Source of the DNA: Cymbidium sinense
Lineage: Eukaryota; Streptophyta; Magnoliopsida; Asparagales; Orchidaceae
Length of the DNA: 64,000 nt
Reading direction: 5' to 3'
Assembly (NCBI GenBank): GCA_021442155.1
Contig: CM038222.1
Span: 20,098,923-20,162,922 of the forward strand
This document shows, one piece after another, positions 48,181 to 61,030 of the stretch (the stretch's first letter is position 1; every line of letters starts with the position of its first letter). The notes under the pieces were generated by a model. It saw only the letters and a list, made by a program, of their open reading frames with translations. It did not search any database and was not told the DNA's origin. A program made the translations under genes and the position numbers.

Positions 48181-51100
48181 CTAAAAATCTAAAAACCTAT
48201 AAACCTATAAACTTAAAAACCTACAAACCTAAACCTAAACTAAATAAAACCTAAAAATAAAATAAATAAAAAAACCTAAACTAAAACCCAAACCTAAACC
48301 TAAACCTAAACCTATAAATAAAATAAAACAAAAAATAAAAACTAAACTAAAATAAAATAAATAAAAACCTAAACTAAACTAAATAATAAAAGAAACCTAA
48401 ATAAAATAAAAACTAAATGTAAGATAAAAATAAAATAAACCTAAAATAAAATTAAATAAAACTTAAATAAAAACCTAAACTTAAAAAATAAACCTAAAAA
48501 TAAATATAAAATAAAACCTAAAAATAAATAGAAAACAAAACCTAAATTATAAACTAAAAAAACTAATCCTAAAATAAACAGAATAAACTAAAACTAAACT
48601 TAAACTAAACTAAACTAAACTAAAATAAATAAAACCTAAACCTAAAATGAAATTAAACTAAACCTAAACCCTAAAATAAATAAAATAAAATAAACTAAAA
48701 ATAAACCTAAGCCTAAACTAAAAAATTAAACCAAAAAATAAACCTAAAACCTAAACCTAAAATAATAAAATAAAAACCTAAACCTAAACCTAAAATTAAA
48801 AAGAAAACCTGAACCTAAAAAAAAAATAAAATAAAAATAAACTAAACTAAAATAAAATAAACCTAAGCTTAAACCTAAAAAAAAATAAACTGAAATAAAA
48901 AATGTAAACAGAAATAAATAAAATTATAATAAATAAACTAAACTAAATAAAAATAAAAAAATAAACCTATATAAAACTAAAAAAATAAAAACTAAATAAA
49001 AAAAATAAACCAAATAAACTCTAAACCCTAAACCCTAAACCCTAAACCTAAACCCAAAAAACCTAAACCTAACTAAACCTAAACCCTACCTAAACCTAAA
49101 CCTAAACTCTAAACCCTAAACCCTAAAAACCTAAACCCCAAACCCTAAACCAAAACCCTAAACACTAAACCCAAAACCCTAAAAACCCTAAATGCTAAAC
49201 TCTAAACCCTATACCCTAAACCCCAAACCCTAAACCTAAACCTAAAACCCAAAAACTATAAACCTAAACTAAACTATAAACTTAAACCCTAAACCTTAAA
49301 ACTCCTAAACTTAAACCTAATAAACTCTAAACCTAAATTAAACCTTAAACTTAAACCCTAAACTAAACCTAACCCTAAACTAAATACTAAACCCTAAAAC
49401 CCTAACTAAACCTTACTAAACTATAAAACTTAAACCCTAAAGCCTAAACTTTAAACCTTAAACCCTATACCCTAAACAAACCCAAAACTCTGAGCTAAAC
49501 CTAAACCGTAAGAACCTAAACCCAAAGAACTATAGACCCTAAAGCCTAAACACTAAACCCTAAACCTTAAACCCTAAACCTTAACATTAAACCCTAAAGC
49601 ACAAAGCCCTAAACCCTAAAACCCTAAACCCTAAACCCTAAACACTAAAAACCTAAAAAACATAAAATAAAATATATAAAAAAACCTAAACTTAAACAAA
49701 ATAAAATAAAAATAATATAATAAACCTAAACTAAAACTAAACCTAAACCTAAAATAAAATAAAATAAACTAATAAAAAATAAACTTAAATAAAGTAAATA
49801 AAAACCTTAACTTAACTAAAAAATAAAATAAACCAAAGATTAAAAAACCTCAATGAAATCAAAACTAGACATAAAATAAAATTAAAATAAAAATAAAATA
49901 AACAAAAGTAAACCTAAAATAAAATAAAATAAAAACTAAATAAAAACCAAAACCTAATAAATGAACCTAAACATAAATAAAAAATAAAACCTAAACCCTT
50001 AACTAGATTAAATTAATGAAACCTAAAATAAAAATATAATAAACAAAAAAAATAAACCTAAACCTAAACTAAAATAAACTAAACTAAAATAAATAAAATT
50101 GAAACCTAAACTAAATGAAATATAATAAATTAAAAATAAACCTAAACCTGAATTAAAAAATAAACCTAAACCTAAAAAAAAATAAATAAAAACCTAAACC
50201 TAAACCTAAAAATAAAAAATAAACCTAAACCTAAAAAATTAAATAAAAATAAAGCTCAACTAAAAATAAACCTAAACCTAAATCTAAGCCTAAAAAATAA
50301 AATAAAATAAATAAACCTAAACTAATATACATAAACCTAAAATAAATAAAAATAAAAAATAAACCTAAATAAAAATTAAAATAAAATAAAATAAAATAAA
50401 TAATAAATAAGCTAAATAAACTAAATAAACCTAAACCTACAAGTTTACCTAATTTAAAAAAAAAAACAAAACCTTAAATCCTAAACCCTAAACCCTAAAT
50501 CCTAAACCCTAAACTCTAAACCCTAAACCAGTAGCCCTAAACCCAGAAAGCATAAAACCTAAACATAAACTAAAATAAACTAATCCTAAACCCTAAACTA
50601 AATAAAATAAAAATAAATATAAACCTAAACTAAAAATAAAACTTAAAAATAAATGTAAAATAAAAAGCTAAAATAGAAACCTAAAAAAAATAAATAAAAA
50701 CCTAAACCTAAACCTAAAATTAGAAAATAAAACCTAAACCTAAAAAATTAAATAAAAATAAAACTCAACTAAAAAATAATCCTAAATAAAAAAATAAACT
50801 AAAATAAATAACCTAAATAAAATAAATAAATCTAAAATAAATAAATAAACTAAATAAGAATAAAAAATAAACCTAAATAAAAATAAAAAATAAAATTGAC
50901 TAAAATAATTAAAAAATAAACTAAATAAAATAAAAAAACCTAAACCTACTTGTTTACTTAATTTAAAAAAAGTCCCATAAACCCTAAATCCGAAACCCTA
51001 AACCCTAAACCCTAAAAAACCCAAAACCCAAAACCCTAACCCTAAACCATAAACCCTAAACCCTAAACCCTAAACCCTAAAAGCAATAACCCTAAACATA

Positions 51101-51222
51101 AAACTTAGCCCTCAACCCTAAACCCTAAATGCCAAACCTTAAACCTAAAGTAACTAAATGAATTAAAAAATAAACCTAAACCCTAAAACCTAATAGACTT
51201 AAACCTAAACCTAAACCTTAAG
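48181..51222 (+). repeat. Degenerate telomere-like array
   Basis: Canonical-rich at about 49015-49650, 50465-50530 and 50970-51110, decayed elsewhere. Boundary motifs at 50444-50455 (TTTACCTAATTT) and 50953-50964. From about 49550 on, the landmarks match 59000-60594. Confidence 0.85.
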
Positions 51223-51655
51223 AATGGGTAGAACCTTGACGGCAAGAACATCACCGTCAACCAGGCTCAATCGACATCTGACGGTGGAGATGAAGGCGAG
51301 GTGGCGCTATCAATATAATTTGGGGGGGGTGGATATGGAGGTGGTGGTCGGAGCAGTGGTGGTTATGGAGGTAGGAGGAGCGATGGAGAATACAACCATT
51401 GTGGTGGCAGAGGGAGAGATCGGGGATATGATGGTGGATCCTACTACTGAGAGGCCAGGTTGATGGAAACTAGAAATTGAAGAATGTCTGATTCATATGG
51501 AACTGTCTTTATAGTAGAGATAATTTAGTTATCAGGTTTTGATTTTCTATGCATTCATTTTTTGATCATGTCATTGTGTCTTAGAAAACTTTGTGTGTTA
51601 CTTGTTGATGAAATCAAAATGAAGAAATGTTGAAATTTGTTCTCTATTAAAGAAA
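51223..51655 (+). pseudogene. GRP 3' exon and UTR fragment, copy G
   Basis: Opens AATGGGTAGAACCTTGACG: Asn-Gly-stop-Asn-Leu, then ARTSPST in the open frame, while the true GRP frame reads KNITVNQAQSI. Gly-rich region, then DRGYDGGSYY followed by an in-frame TGA where others have Ser-Arg-Gly. The UTR (ttagaaaactttgtgtgtta, gaagaaatgttgaa) ends in attaaagaaaag. The open frame 51224-51463 is a shifted frame. Confidence 0.85.
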
Positions 51656-52113
51656 AGACCAAAAACCCTAAACCTTAAACTATAACCTAAACCTAAAACC
51701 TAAGCCCTAAACCCTAAACCCAAGAAACCTTACACCATAAACCCTAAACCCTATACCCAAAACCTAAACTCCAAACCCTCAACCCTAAACCCTAAACCCT
51801 AAACCCGAAACCCTAAACCAAAAAAAAAATAAAACCCTAAACCTTAAACCTTAAAAAAACCCTAAACCTTAAACCCTATAATCCTATGATCCTAAACCCC
51901 AAATCCTAAACCCTAAACCATAAACTCTTGCCTTACAACCTTAAACCCTAAAAACTCCTAAAATCTAAACCCTAAACAAACCCTAAACACTAAACCCTAA
52001 ACCTTAAATGATAATCCCTAAATCCGAAAACCTAAACCCTAAACCCTATAACCCTAAACCCTAAACACTAAACCTAAACCCTAAACCCTAAACCCTAAAA
52101 CCCTAAACCCTAA
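51656..52113 (+). repeat. Telomere-like array, mostly near-canonical
   Basis: High density of CCCTAAA with single-base variants, running directly to the truncated 5' end of LINE copy 5 (ccctaaaat, then aggttttgtt). Confidence 0.88.
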
Positions 52114-53900
52114 AATAGGTTTTGTTAAAGGTAGATCTATTTCTGATAATATTTTACTTGCCCAAGAATTAATTCACAATCTTGATGCCAAGAATAGAGG
52201 GAGCAACATTCTTTTCAAACTTGATATTACCAAAGCCTTTGATAACATCTCTTGGGATTTCCTTTTCCATATTCTGAATTAATTTAAGTTTCCCAAAAAA
52301 AAATTGCTCATCAATAATTGTATCAATAATGCGTGGTGTTTAATTTTGTTTAATGGGGAAGCTTTGGGCTTCTTTTCCTCTTCTCATGGCTTAAGACAAG
52401 GGTATCCCTTATCTCTAGCTTTATTTATTATTATTATTGAGTACTTATCTAGGAGCATCAACAACTCATTCTTAAATAATCCTAATATGTACTATAAACT
52501 CTTGGTGGTCTCCCTATTTCCCATCTATTTTTTTATGATGATTTCATCATTTTCTACAATGCTTCCATTCCATCAAGCATCTTAAGAATTTTTAAATAAA
52601 TTTGGTATAGAAAGTGGCTTTTGATCAATGATAATAAAAGCTATTTTATCATGCCTCTAACATCTCAAATAATAAAATCAATCAAATCCTTTATATCATA
52701 AATTTTAAACATCAACACTTACCTTAAGTACTTGGATCCGCTCTTTAATGGCCTGAAATGTTCCCATATCTTTGATGAGTTAATTCAAAAAATTTCAAAT
52801 AAAATATCTATTTGAGAATTCCATTTACTATCTTTTGGTGGTAGGCTCACCATCCTTAAAAGCACTCTCAACTCTATGCATCTTTATTTGATTCAAACCA
52901 TTATTCCCACTAATGCTACTCTTATCAGAATTGATCGTTTGCTTAACAAAGTTTTTTATGGCTCTAATAATTCTATCAAAAGAATGCATTGGACCTCTTA
53001 GCATAAATGTTGTGGTTCTTAGTATGAAGGTGCTCTTGGTTGTAAACCTATCCGTGAAGCTATCACTGCTTTCTCTCATAAACTGATGGAACTTTAGAAA
53101 GAATGATAGCCTTTGGGCTAAATTTATAATGAAAAAATATTATCAAGGTAAACACCCTCTTAACTGTGCTTATAAAGTTGGTGACTCTCTGGTTTGGAAA
53201 AGGCTTTGTTCCATTAAATGGGTTGTTGAATCATTAATTTCATGGAGTATCCAGTAGGGATCTTTTTTATTTTGGCAAGAAAATTGGATTGCAATGGTTT
53301 GATTGACACCTAATTATGTACCCACTCAACTACTGCTATCAAAGTTAATTATTTTTAGCTTAATAACAATTGGAATGAAAACAAACTTGAGAACTATATC
53401 GCTACTTCTCTTTTTGACAACTTTAAAAATATTCCCATTGGTTCTAGCAAACCAGATCAAATTCTTTATAAACTTTCTCAAAATGGTGATTTTGTTCTTA
53501 AAGAGGTTTGGAACTTTATTAGAGATAAACAACAATGTTCTAATGTTTTTATTAAACTTTGGAACAATAGCATTCCCATTTCTTATTCAGTTTTAGCTTG
53601 GAGGATTTTGAATAACTATATTTTGTGGACTCTTTGCTTTGGACTAAAGGGTTTTGTTTACCTTCAAAGTGCTATTGTTGCTTTCTTATTGAAAATGTAA
53701 ATCATGTCTTTGTCAATGGTGCTATTACTTTAAAATTATGGTTTTGGTATGATGATTTATTTAATACCAACTATTTTCATGGCTCTCTTTCTTTATAGCA
53801 ACTTCTTGAAGCCTATTTCAAAACACTATGAAAGGTCATATAAAGGTTTTAATATGCTACCCTTATCCGTTCATCTGGATGGATAGAAATGATGCTAAAT
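52114..53900 (+). pseudogene. LINE copy 5 RT and post-RT remnant
   Basis: RT from KGRSISDNILLAQELIHNLD, motif A LFKLDITKAFDNISWDF (about 52210-52260), a stop in the next codons (ILN*), motif B SSHGLRQGYPLSLALF (Asp of GDP is Tyr), motif C FYDDFIIF at 52531-52554. Post-RT: HWTS*HKCCG with TAG at 52999-53001, the SIQ*GSFLFWQENW tract (about 53252-53288), LRTISLLLF frames and KGFCLPSKCYCCFLIENVNH (Cys/His-rich, about 53647-53706). Many frameshifts. Confidence 0.83.
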
Positions 53901-54004
53901 ATCATTGTATTCCTATGAACCATAAAAGGATCCTAAAACTAAAGAAAAATTCATGCTCTTTTTAATGCCAATCTTATTAGTAACATTCATTTTAGAGGTT
54001 ACAA

Positions 54005-54533
54005 ATTTGTGGCTAAAAAATTGGGTATCATTCTGCATGATCTTGACCCTCATAAAGGTGCTAGAATTATCCATTGGATCAAACCTAAAGACAATGTGAT
54101 TAAAGTTAATAATGATGGTTCTGTTACTTTCAATAAATATGTATGGTATCCTAGGGATTCTAAAGGTATCATTTGTACTTTTGCCTACCCTCTCAAAGCT
54201 TTCTATTCTCTTTCTGAGCTTATGGTTGTTATATTTATTTTTGAATAGAGGTTTCCTCAACATCTGGATTGAAGTAGATGCTCTCTTGCTTCTTGATTTC
54301 CTTAATTCCAATAAAAAGGGAAATGCTTAATAGAGGTTACTAACGTTATGCTTTCTCAAGTTTCCTTTAAAATTTCCCACATCCTTCGTGAAGGTAATGC
54401 TTGTGCTGATTATTTAGCTAATTTGGGTGCCAACTTAACTGAGTTCACTTTATTTGACAACCAAACTTTGCCTAAATTATTAAGAGGTTTGGTTAATCTG
54501 GATAATATTGGATTGCCTTATCTCAAATTATAA
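54005..54533 (+). pseudogene. LINE copy 5 RNase H remnant
   Basis: KKLGIILHDLDPHKGARIIH, VNNDGSVTFNKY (first Asp of the family), RDSKGII, FAYPLKAFYSLSELMVV (Glu of AEL is in SEL), FLNIWIEVDALLLLDFLNSN, then MLSQVSFKISHILREGNACA and DYLANLGANLTEF (54348 on). It ends in GLVNLDNIGLPYLKL and a stop at 54531-54533. Close to a complete domain but spread over three frames. Confidence 0.83.
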
Positions 54534-56205
54534 TATCTTTGATTGGTTTGATCCTTTTTTTATGGTCTTTTGTTTTTTTTTAAAACCCTCTTTGGGTTGT
54601 GGTCAACTTCTTATTTTCCTCATTAGGGTTTTGTTTTTCAATTTTTGTTTTGTTCTGTTTGGTTGCTCCTTTTTTTTTTATTAGTGTGGTTTGTGTTGGT
54701 TTTCATTTGGTTGGTAACTGCCTAGCTTTTATCAAAATTTTCTCTTATATTATTTCCTTCTTCCTGTCATGACTTTGGTCTTACAAGAATTCTCTTTGTA
54801 TGAGTTTTGCCTTTCGGCCTCCCTACAAATCTATTATATCCGTGGTGGTGTACTATGTGGCTTGGTTGGCTACCTATTTTTGGAAATTTTTGCTTGGGTT
54901 AGTTGGATGGTTGTTTTGGGTGGTTTAACTCTTTTGTTTTGGTAGTGAGGTGGTTCACTATTATTTGCTCTTTTATTTATTTGGTTGTTAGGATTGCTTC
55001 TAGTTGGATTCTTTTGGTTATGGGATGGACCTCCTCCTGTAATATTTAGGCTTTGGGTTTGGGTATTCCTTTCTTGCGATTGTTTTTATTATTTGGCTTG
55101 TTATCTATCATACTGGGATCTATATCTTTCTATCTTTGGCTAGTTTTTCTACCATTATGGATTGGTTTTTCTTTTGCCTTGATTGGGTTTGGAGACTATT
55201 ATTTTTCTCTTACCATTCTCGGGCTATTTTGGATGCTTCTGGCTTGATGATTATTGTTGGTCTTGATAGTGATGTTTTTGGGTTTGAAGACTTGGATCTT
55301 CTCTTGTTGAGGTGGTTGGCTAGGAGGATTAGTTGGATGGATGTTTGGACTATTTGTTTTGGCTAGCTGGACTGGTTGGAGGAGTGGCTATCTTGGCTAT
55401 TTTTTTCTTCTCCTTTGGCGAATGCTCTAGGAAACTGCTAGTTGTCTTTCGGTGATTGTTTCCTGCTGGTTTCCTCTTGCTTGGTCTCATCTCTCTTGGT
55501 TGTAGTAGATCACCCTCTTCTTGCTGGGATGGCAGCCTTGCTCCCCACCCCTCTTGCTGTTAAGCTAGATTTTTCTATTAGGTGACTGGAGGATCTAAGC
55601 ACTTATGGTTTTCCTTTTTGCTCTTGTCTATCTATTTTTAGTGCTATTACCCATATCATGATGGTTGCTCATCTTGAATTGGTTATTCCCTTTTGGTGGC
55701 CATTCTCATGGTGCTCCTTCTATTTTGCTACTATCCTTGCGAGTTGCTTAACTACATGTCTTTTTAAGCTTGAATGTTGTGGTGGATTGGTGGTTGGCTG
55801 CTATATTTACTATTTTGAGGATTTTACAGGCTTGTTGGAGGACCGTTATTATGTGACACGGGTCGGCAATGATGCCTTGATGTTTCCCACTCTTTCTTCT
55901 TTTGGCTAGTAGTGCTACATGTAATTGTAACCCATCTCCTGAAGTATGGATGCTTATATATAGTGTTGCTCATAAAGATGATTGTATCTGAGCTTGAGCC
56001 TTTTATTTACTTTACTCTTTTATCTGCTCTTACTCTTTATGCTTAATTAATTGTACTCATCCTTTAAAAGTATGCTGCAGATTTATTTTACAGGCTGGAA
56101 GACTCTATCAGGTGGATCCTGCTGGCATCAAATGGACCAGATGAAGTTGGCTGCTGCTTACATAGATTTTATTTTATTATTTATTTGGCTATTTTTCTTC
56201 TACTG
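54534..56205 (+). other. LINE copy 5 long T/G-rich 3' region
   Basis: About 1.7 kb, homologous to 27129-28609 in copy 3 and to 37200-39170 in copy 6. Hydrophobic frames align with copy 3 (LGSISFYLWLVFLP; FGFEDLDLLLLRWLARRISW) but contain stops. The last 300 bases are absent from copy 3 because of the gap. Confidence 0.65.
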
Positions 56206-59200
56206 TAACCCTAAACCCGAAAAACCCTAAACCCTAAACCCTAAAACCTAAAATCCTAAACCCTAAACCTTAAACTAACCCTAAATCCTAAAAATCCTAA
56301 ACCCTAAAGTCTAAACCATAAACCTTAAACCTAAACTCTACTAACCCTAAACCTAAAACCTAAACCTAAACCAAACTAACCTAAACTATAAACTAAACTA
56401 AACCCTAAACCAAAACCTAACTCTAACCCTAAACCCTAAATCTAAACCCTAAACTTAAACCTAAACCCTAAACCCTAAAACCTAAACCTTAAACTAAAAC
56501 CTAAAACCCTAAACTCCTAAACTTAAACCCTAAACCCTAAACTCTAAACCCTAAACCTAAATAAAATAAACCCTAAAATACTAAATCATAAACCTTAAAA
56601 TAAACCCTAAAATAAAATAAACTAAAACCTAAACTAAAAAATAAAAAAACCTAAACTAAATAAAACCTAAAAATTAAATAAATAAATAAACCTAAACCAA
56701 AATAAAATAAAAAATTAAAATAAAATAAAAAATTAAAATAAAATAAAAACCTAAACTAAAACCTAAACCTGAAAATAAAATAAAATAAACCAAAATAAAA
56801 CCTTAACTAAACTAAAATAAAATAAACCTAAATATAAAAATAATAAAATAAAACTAAACTAAAATAAAAAATAAAATAAACCTAAAATAAAATAAAATTA
56901 AACTAAATAAAACCTAAACCTAAAAAATAAACCTAAAAAATAAATAAAAATAAACCTAAAACTAAATAAAACCTAAACCTAAAAAATAAAAATAAACAAA
57001 ATAAAATAAACTAAACCTAAACTAAAATAAACTAAAGTTAAATAAATAAATCATAAATAAACCTAAAATAAAATATACCTAAACTAAACTAAATAAAATA
57101 AAATAAACTAAAATAAACCTAAAAAAACTAAAAAAATAAAACCTAAAATAAACTAAAATAAACCAAAACATAAACCTAAAAAATAAAATAAAACCTAAAC
57201 CTAAATCTAAAAATAAAAAATAAAACTAAAAAAATAAATAAATATAAAACTAAACTAAAAAATAAACCTAAACTTAAACCAACACAGAAAAATAAAGTAA
57301 AATAAAAAACCTAAACTAAAATAAATAAATAAAACTAAATAAAAATAAAAAATAAAATAAACTAAAATAAATAAAAAATAAACTAAATAAATCTAAACCT
57401 AATAAAAAAAAAAAAAACCCTAAACTAAACTAAAACCTAAACCATAAACCCTAAACCTAAACACTAAACTAAAAACCTAAACCTAAACCCTAAACCTAAA
57501 CTTAAACCTAAACCTAAAAAAAATAAAAAAAATAAAATAAAATAAACTAAACCTAAACCTAAACCTAAAAATAAACTAAAATAAAATAAACTAAAATAAA
57601 TAAACTTAAAATAAATAAAATAATAAATAAACCTAAATAAAAATAAAAAATAAAATAAATTAAAAAATAAACTAAATAAATAAAAAAAAAACCTAAACCT
57701 AAAAAAAAAAAACCTAAAACCAAAACCCTAAACCTAAACTAAAATAAACCTAAACCTAAATAAAAAATAAATAAAAAATAAAATAAAAAAATAAAAAAAA
57801 TAAAAAATAAAAAAAAAATAAAAAAAATAAAAAAATAAATAAAAAATAAAAAATAAAAAAAATAATAAAAATAAAAAATAAAATATAAAAAAATAAAAAT
57901 AAAAATTAAAAAAAATAAACTAAATCCTAAAATAAAATAAATAAACCCTAAACTAAACCAAAAAAAAAAAAAAAAAAAACCTAAACTAAACCTAAACTAA
58001 AAATAAACTAAACCTAAACCTAAAAAAAATAAACCTAAACTAAAAAACCTAAAAAAAAATAAAAAAAATTAAACCAAAATAAAATAAAATAAAATAAAAA
58101 CATAAACTAAAACCTAAATATAAACCTAAAAATACAAAAAAAACCTAAACTAAAATAAAATAAATAAAAACCTAAACTAAACTAAAAAATAAAAACACCT
58201 AAATAAAATAAAAAACTAAACCTAAAATAAAAATAAAATAAACTAAAATAAATAAAATAAAAAAATAAACCTAAATAAATAATAAACCTAAAAAAATAAA
58301 CCTAAAATAAAATAAAAATAAAACCTAACCCTAAACTAAAACTAAACCTAAAGTAAAATAAAATAAACATAAACCCAAACTAAAAAAATAAACTAAAAAA
58401 TTAAAATAAATAAAATAAACCTAAACCTAAAACTAAACCTAAACCTAAAAAAAAAAAAAATAAAATAAACTAAATAAATAAAACTAAACTAAAAAAATAA
58501 AATAAAAATCTAAACTAAACTAAAAAATAAAAAAAATAAAACTTAAAAAAATAAAATAAAAAATAAAAAAAAAATAAATAAATATAAACTTAAATATAAA
58601 AAAAAACTAAAATAAAAAATAAAATAAATAAATAAAAATAAATAAAACCTAAACCTAAATTAAAATAAACTAAAATAAATGAAAAATAAAGTAAAAACCT
58701 AAACAAATCAATTTTCTTAATTTAAAAAAAATTAAAACAAAACTTAACCCTAAAACCTAAACCCTAAAACTAACCCTAAACCCTACACCATAAATTCTAA
58801 ACCCTAAACCCTAACCCTAAACCCTAAAAGCCTAAACTTTATACTAACCCTAAACCCTAAAAACCATAAAGCCTAATCCCTATACCCAAAGTAAACCCTA
58901 AACACTAAGCTAAACCTAAACCCTAAAGCCTAATCCGTAAACCCTAAAAACCATAAACCCTATTGCCTAAACACTAAAGCCTAACCCTTAAACCCTAAAC
59001 CCTAACCCTAAACCCTAAAGCCCAAAACCCTAAACCCGAAAACCCTAAACCCTAAACCCTAAACCCTAAACCCTAAAAACCTAAAAGCCTAAACCTAAAC
59101 TAAATAAAACTTGAAAATAAAATATATAGAAAAGCCTAAACCTAAATAAAATTAAAAAATATATAAAATAAAAACCTAAACTAAAACTTAAACCTAAACC

Positions 59201-60594
59201 TAAATATAAAATTAATTAAACTAATAAAAATAAATTAAAATAAAGTAAATAAAACCTTAACTAAAAAAATAAAATAAACCAAAGAATCAAAACCTAAATG
59301 AAATGAAAACTAAACATAAAATAAAATAAACTAAGATAAACCTAAAATAAAAATCTAAATAAAAACCTAAACTAAAAAATAAACCTAATAATAAATAAAA
59401 AATAAAACATAAACCCTTAACTATAAAAAAAACCTAAACCAAAAATAAAAATATAATAAACAAAATAAAATAAACCTGAAGCTAAACAAAAATAAACTAA
59501 ACTAAAAGAAAGAAAACCTAAACCTAAACTAAATAAAATATAAAAAATTAAAAATAGACCTAAACCTAAACAAAAAAAATTAAACCTAAAAATAAACCTA
59601 AAATAAAAAACTAAAACCTAAACCGAAAAAATAAATAAAAACCTAAACCTAAACCTAAAAATAAAAAATAAAACCTATACCTAGAAAATAAAATAAAAAT
59701 AAAAAATAAAATAAACTAAACTAGAAAACCTAAACTAAAATTAATAAACCTAAAATAAATAAACAAAACCAAATAAAAATAAAAAATAAAGAAAAATAAA
59801 AATAAAAGATAAAATAAACTAATATAAATAATAAATAAACCAAATAACTTAATAAACCTGAACCTACCGGTTTACTTAATTAAAAAAAACCAATAAACCC
59901 TAAATCCTAAACCCTAAACCTTAAACCCCAAACTTTAAACCCTAAATTGAAAAAGCATTAAACCTAAACATAAACTAAAATAAACTAAACCTAAACCCTA
60001 AACAAATAAAGTAAAATAAACTAAAAAAAATCTCAACCTAAACTAAAAAATAAAACCTAAAATTAAACTTAAAATAAAACCCTAAAATAGAAACCTAAAA
60101 AAATAAACAAAAACCTAAACCTAAACCTAAAAATAAAAAATAAAATAAAAATAAAACTCAACTAAAAAATAAACCTAAACTAAAATAAAAAACCTAAACT
60201 AAAATAAATAATCCTAAAATAAATGAACAATACTAAATAAAAATAAAAATAATCCTAAATAAAAATATAAAATAAATTAAACTAAAATAATTAAAAAATA
60301 AACTAAATAAATTAAAAAAACCTAAACCTACCGGTTTACTTGATTTAAAAAAGAAACACATAAATAATAAATCCTAAACTGTAAACCCTAAAAAACCCTA
60401 AACCCTAAACCCTAGCCCTAAACCATAAACCCTAAATCCTAAACCCTAAAAGCATTATTCCTAAAACCCTAAACCCTAAACCCTAACCCTAAACCCTAAA
60501 CTCTAAACCCCAAACCCTAAACCTAAACCTAAAGTAACTAATTAAATTAAAAAATAGAACTAAACCCTAAAACCTAATGGACCTAAACACTAAG
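56206..60594 (+). repeat. Degenerate telomere-like array
   Basis: Canonical-rich at about 56206-56560, 58740-59090 and 60380-60540. 57750-57925 is the most extreme decay, almost only A and T (AAAAATAAAA). Boundary motifs at 58712-58723 (TTTTCTTAATTT), 59871-59882 and 60335-60346. From about 59000 it repeats 49550-51222. Confidence 0.85.
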
Positions 60595-61030
60595 AATGGG
60601 CAGAACCTTGACGACAAGAACATCACCGTCAACCAGGCTCAGTCGATATCTGGTGGTGGAGGTGAAGGCGGAGGTTGCTGTAATCACAATGGTTGTTATT
60701 ATGGAGGTGGGAGGAGCGATGGAGGTTACAACCATTGTGGTGGCGGAGGGAGTGATCAGGATATCATGGTGGATCCTGCTACTCGAGAGGCCGGGGTGGT
60801 TCTGATTGGAACTGGAGAAACTGTAAAATGGCTGATCCGATCTGCTGCATATGGAACTCTGACTTTATAGTAGAGACAGTTCTAGTTATCTAGGATTTTT
60901 GATTTTCTCTATATGCGCTCATTTTTTATCTATGTCGTCGCTTGTGCCTTAGAAAACTTGGTGTGTTACTTGTCGATGAAATCAATAAGAAGAAATGTTG
61001 AATATGAATTTGTTCTCTATTAAAAAAAAC
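60595..61030 (+). pseudogene. GRP 3' exon and UTR fragment, copy H (best frame)
   Basis: The only copy with a long stretch in the true GRP frame: 60595 onward reads NGQNLDDKNITVNQAQSISG, then GGGEGGGCC, NHNGCYYGGGRSDGGYNHCG and GGGSDQD. A one-base loss near 60758 shifts the frame, so GGSCYSRGRGGS becomes VDPATREAGVV and the normal WRN-stop is missed (open to 60870). This matches the last RRM strand and Gly-rich C-terminus of plant GRP7-like proteins, which bind RNA. The RRM core, start codon and promoter are absent. UTR to an A-run of 8 at about 61021-61028. Confidence 0.88.

Larger units (their letters stand above)
52114..56205 (+). mobile_element. L1-type LINE copy 5, 5'-truncated
   Basis: Starts abruptly in RT (GFVKGRSISDNILLAQELIH) next to CCCTAAA repeats, and continues through RT, post-RT, RNase H and a long T/G-rich 3' region. 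It ends at about 56205 (ttcttctactgtaa), where CCCTAAA resumes. Copy 6 extends about 150 bases further, so the 3' end of copy 5 is also cut. It shares inactivating TAG codons with copy 3. The sense strand is on the C-rich strand. Confidence 0.88.
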
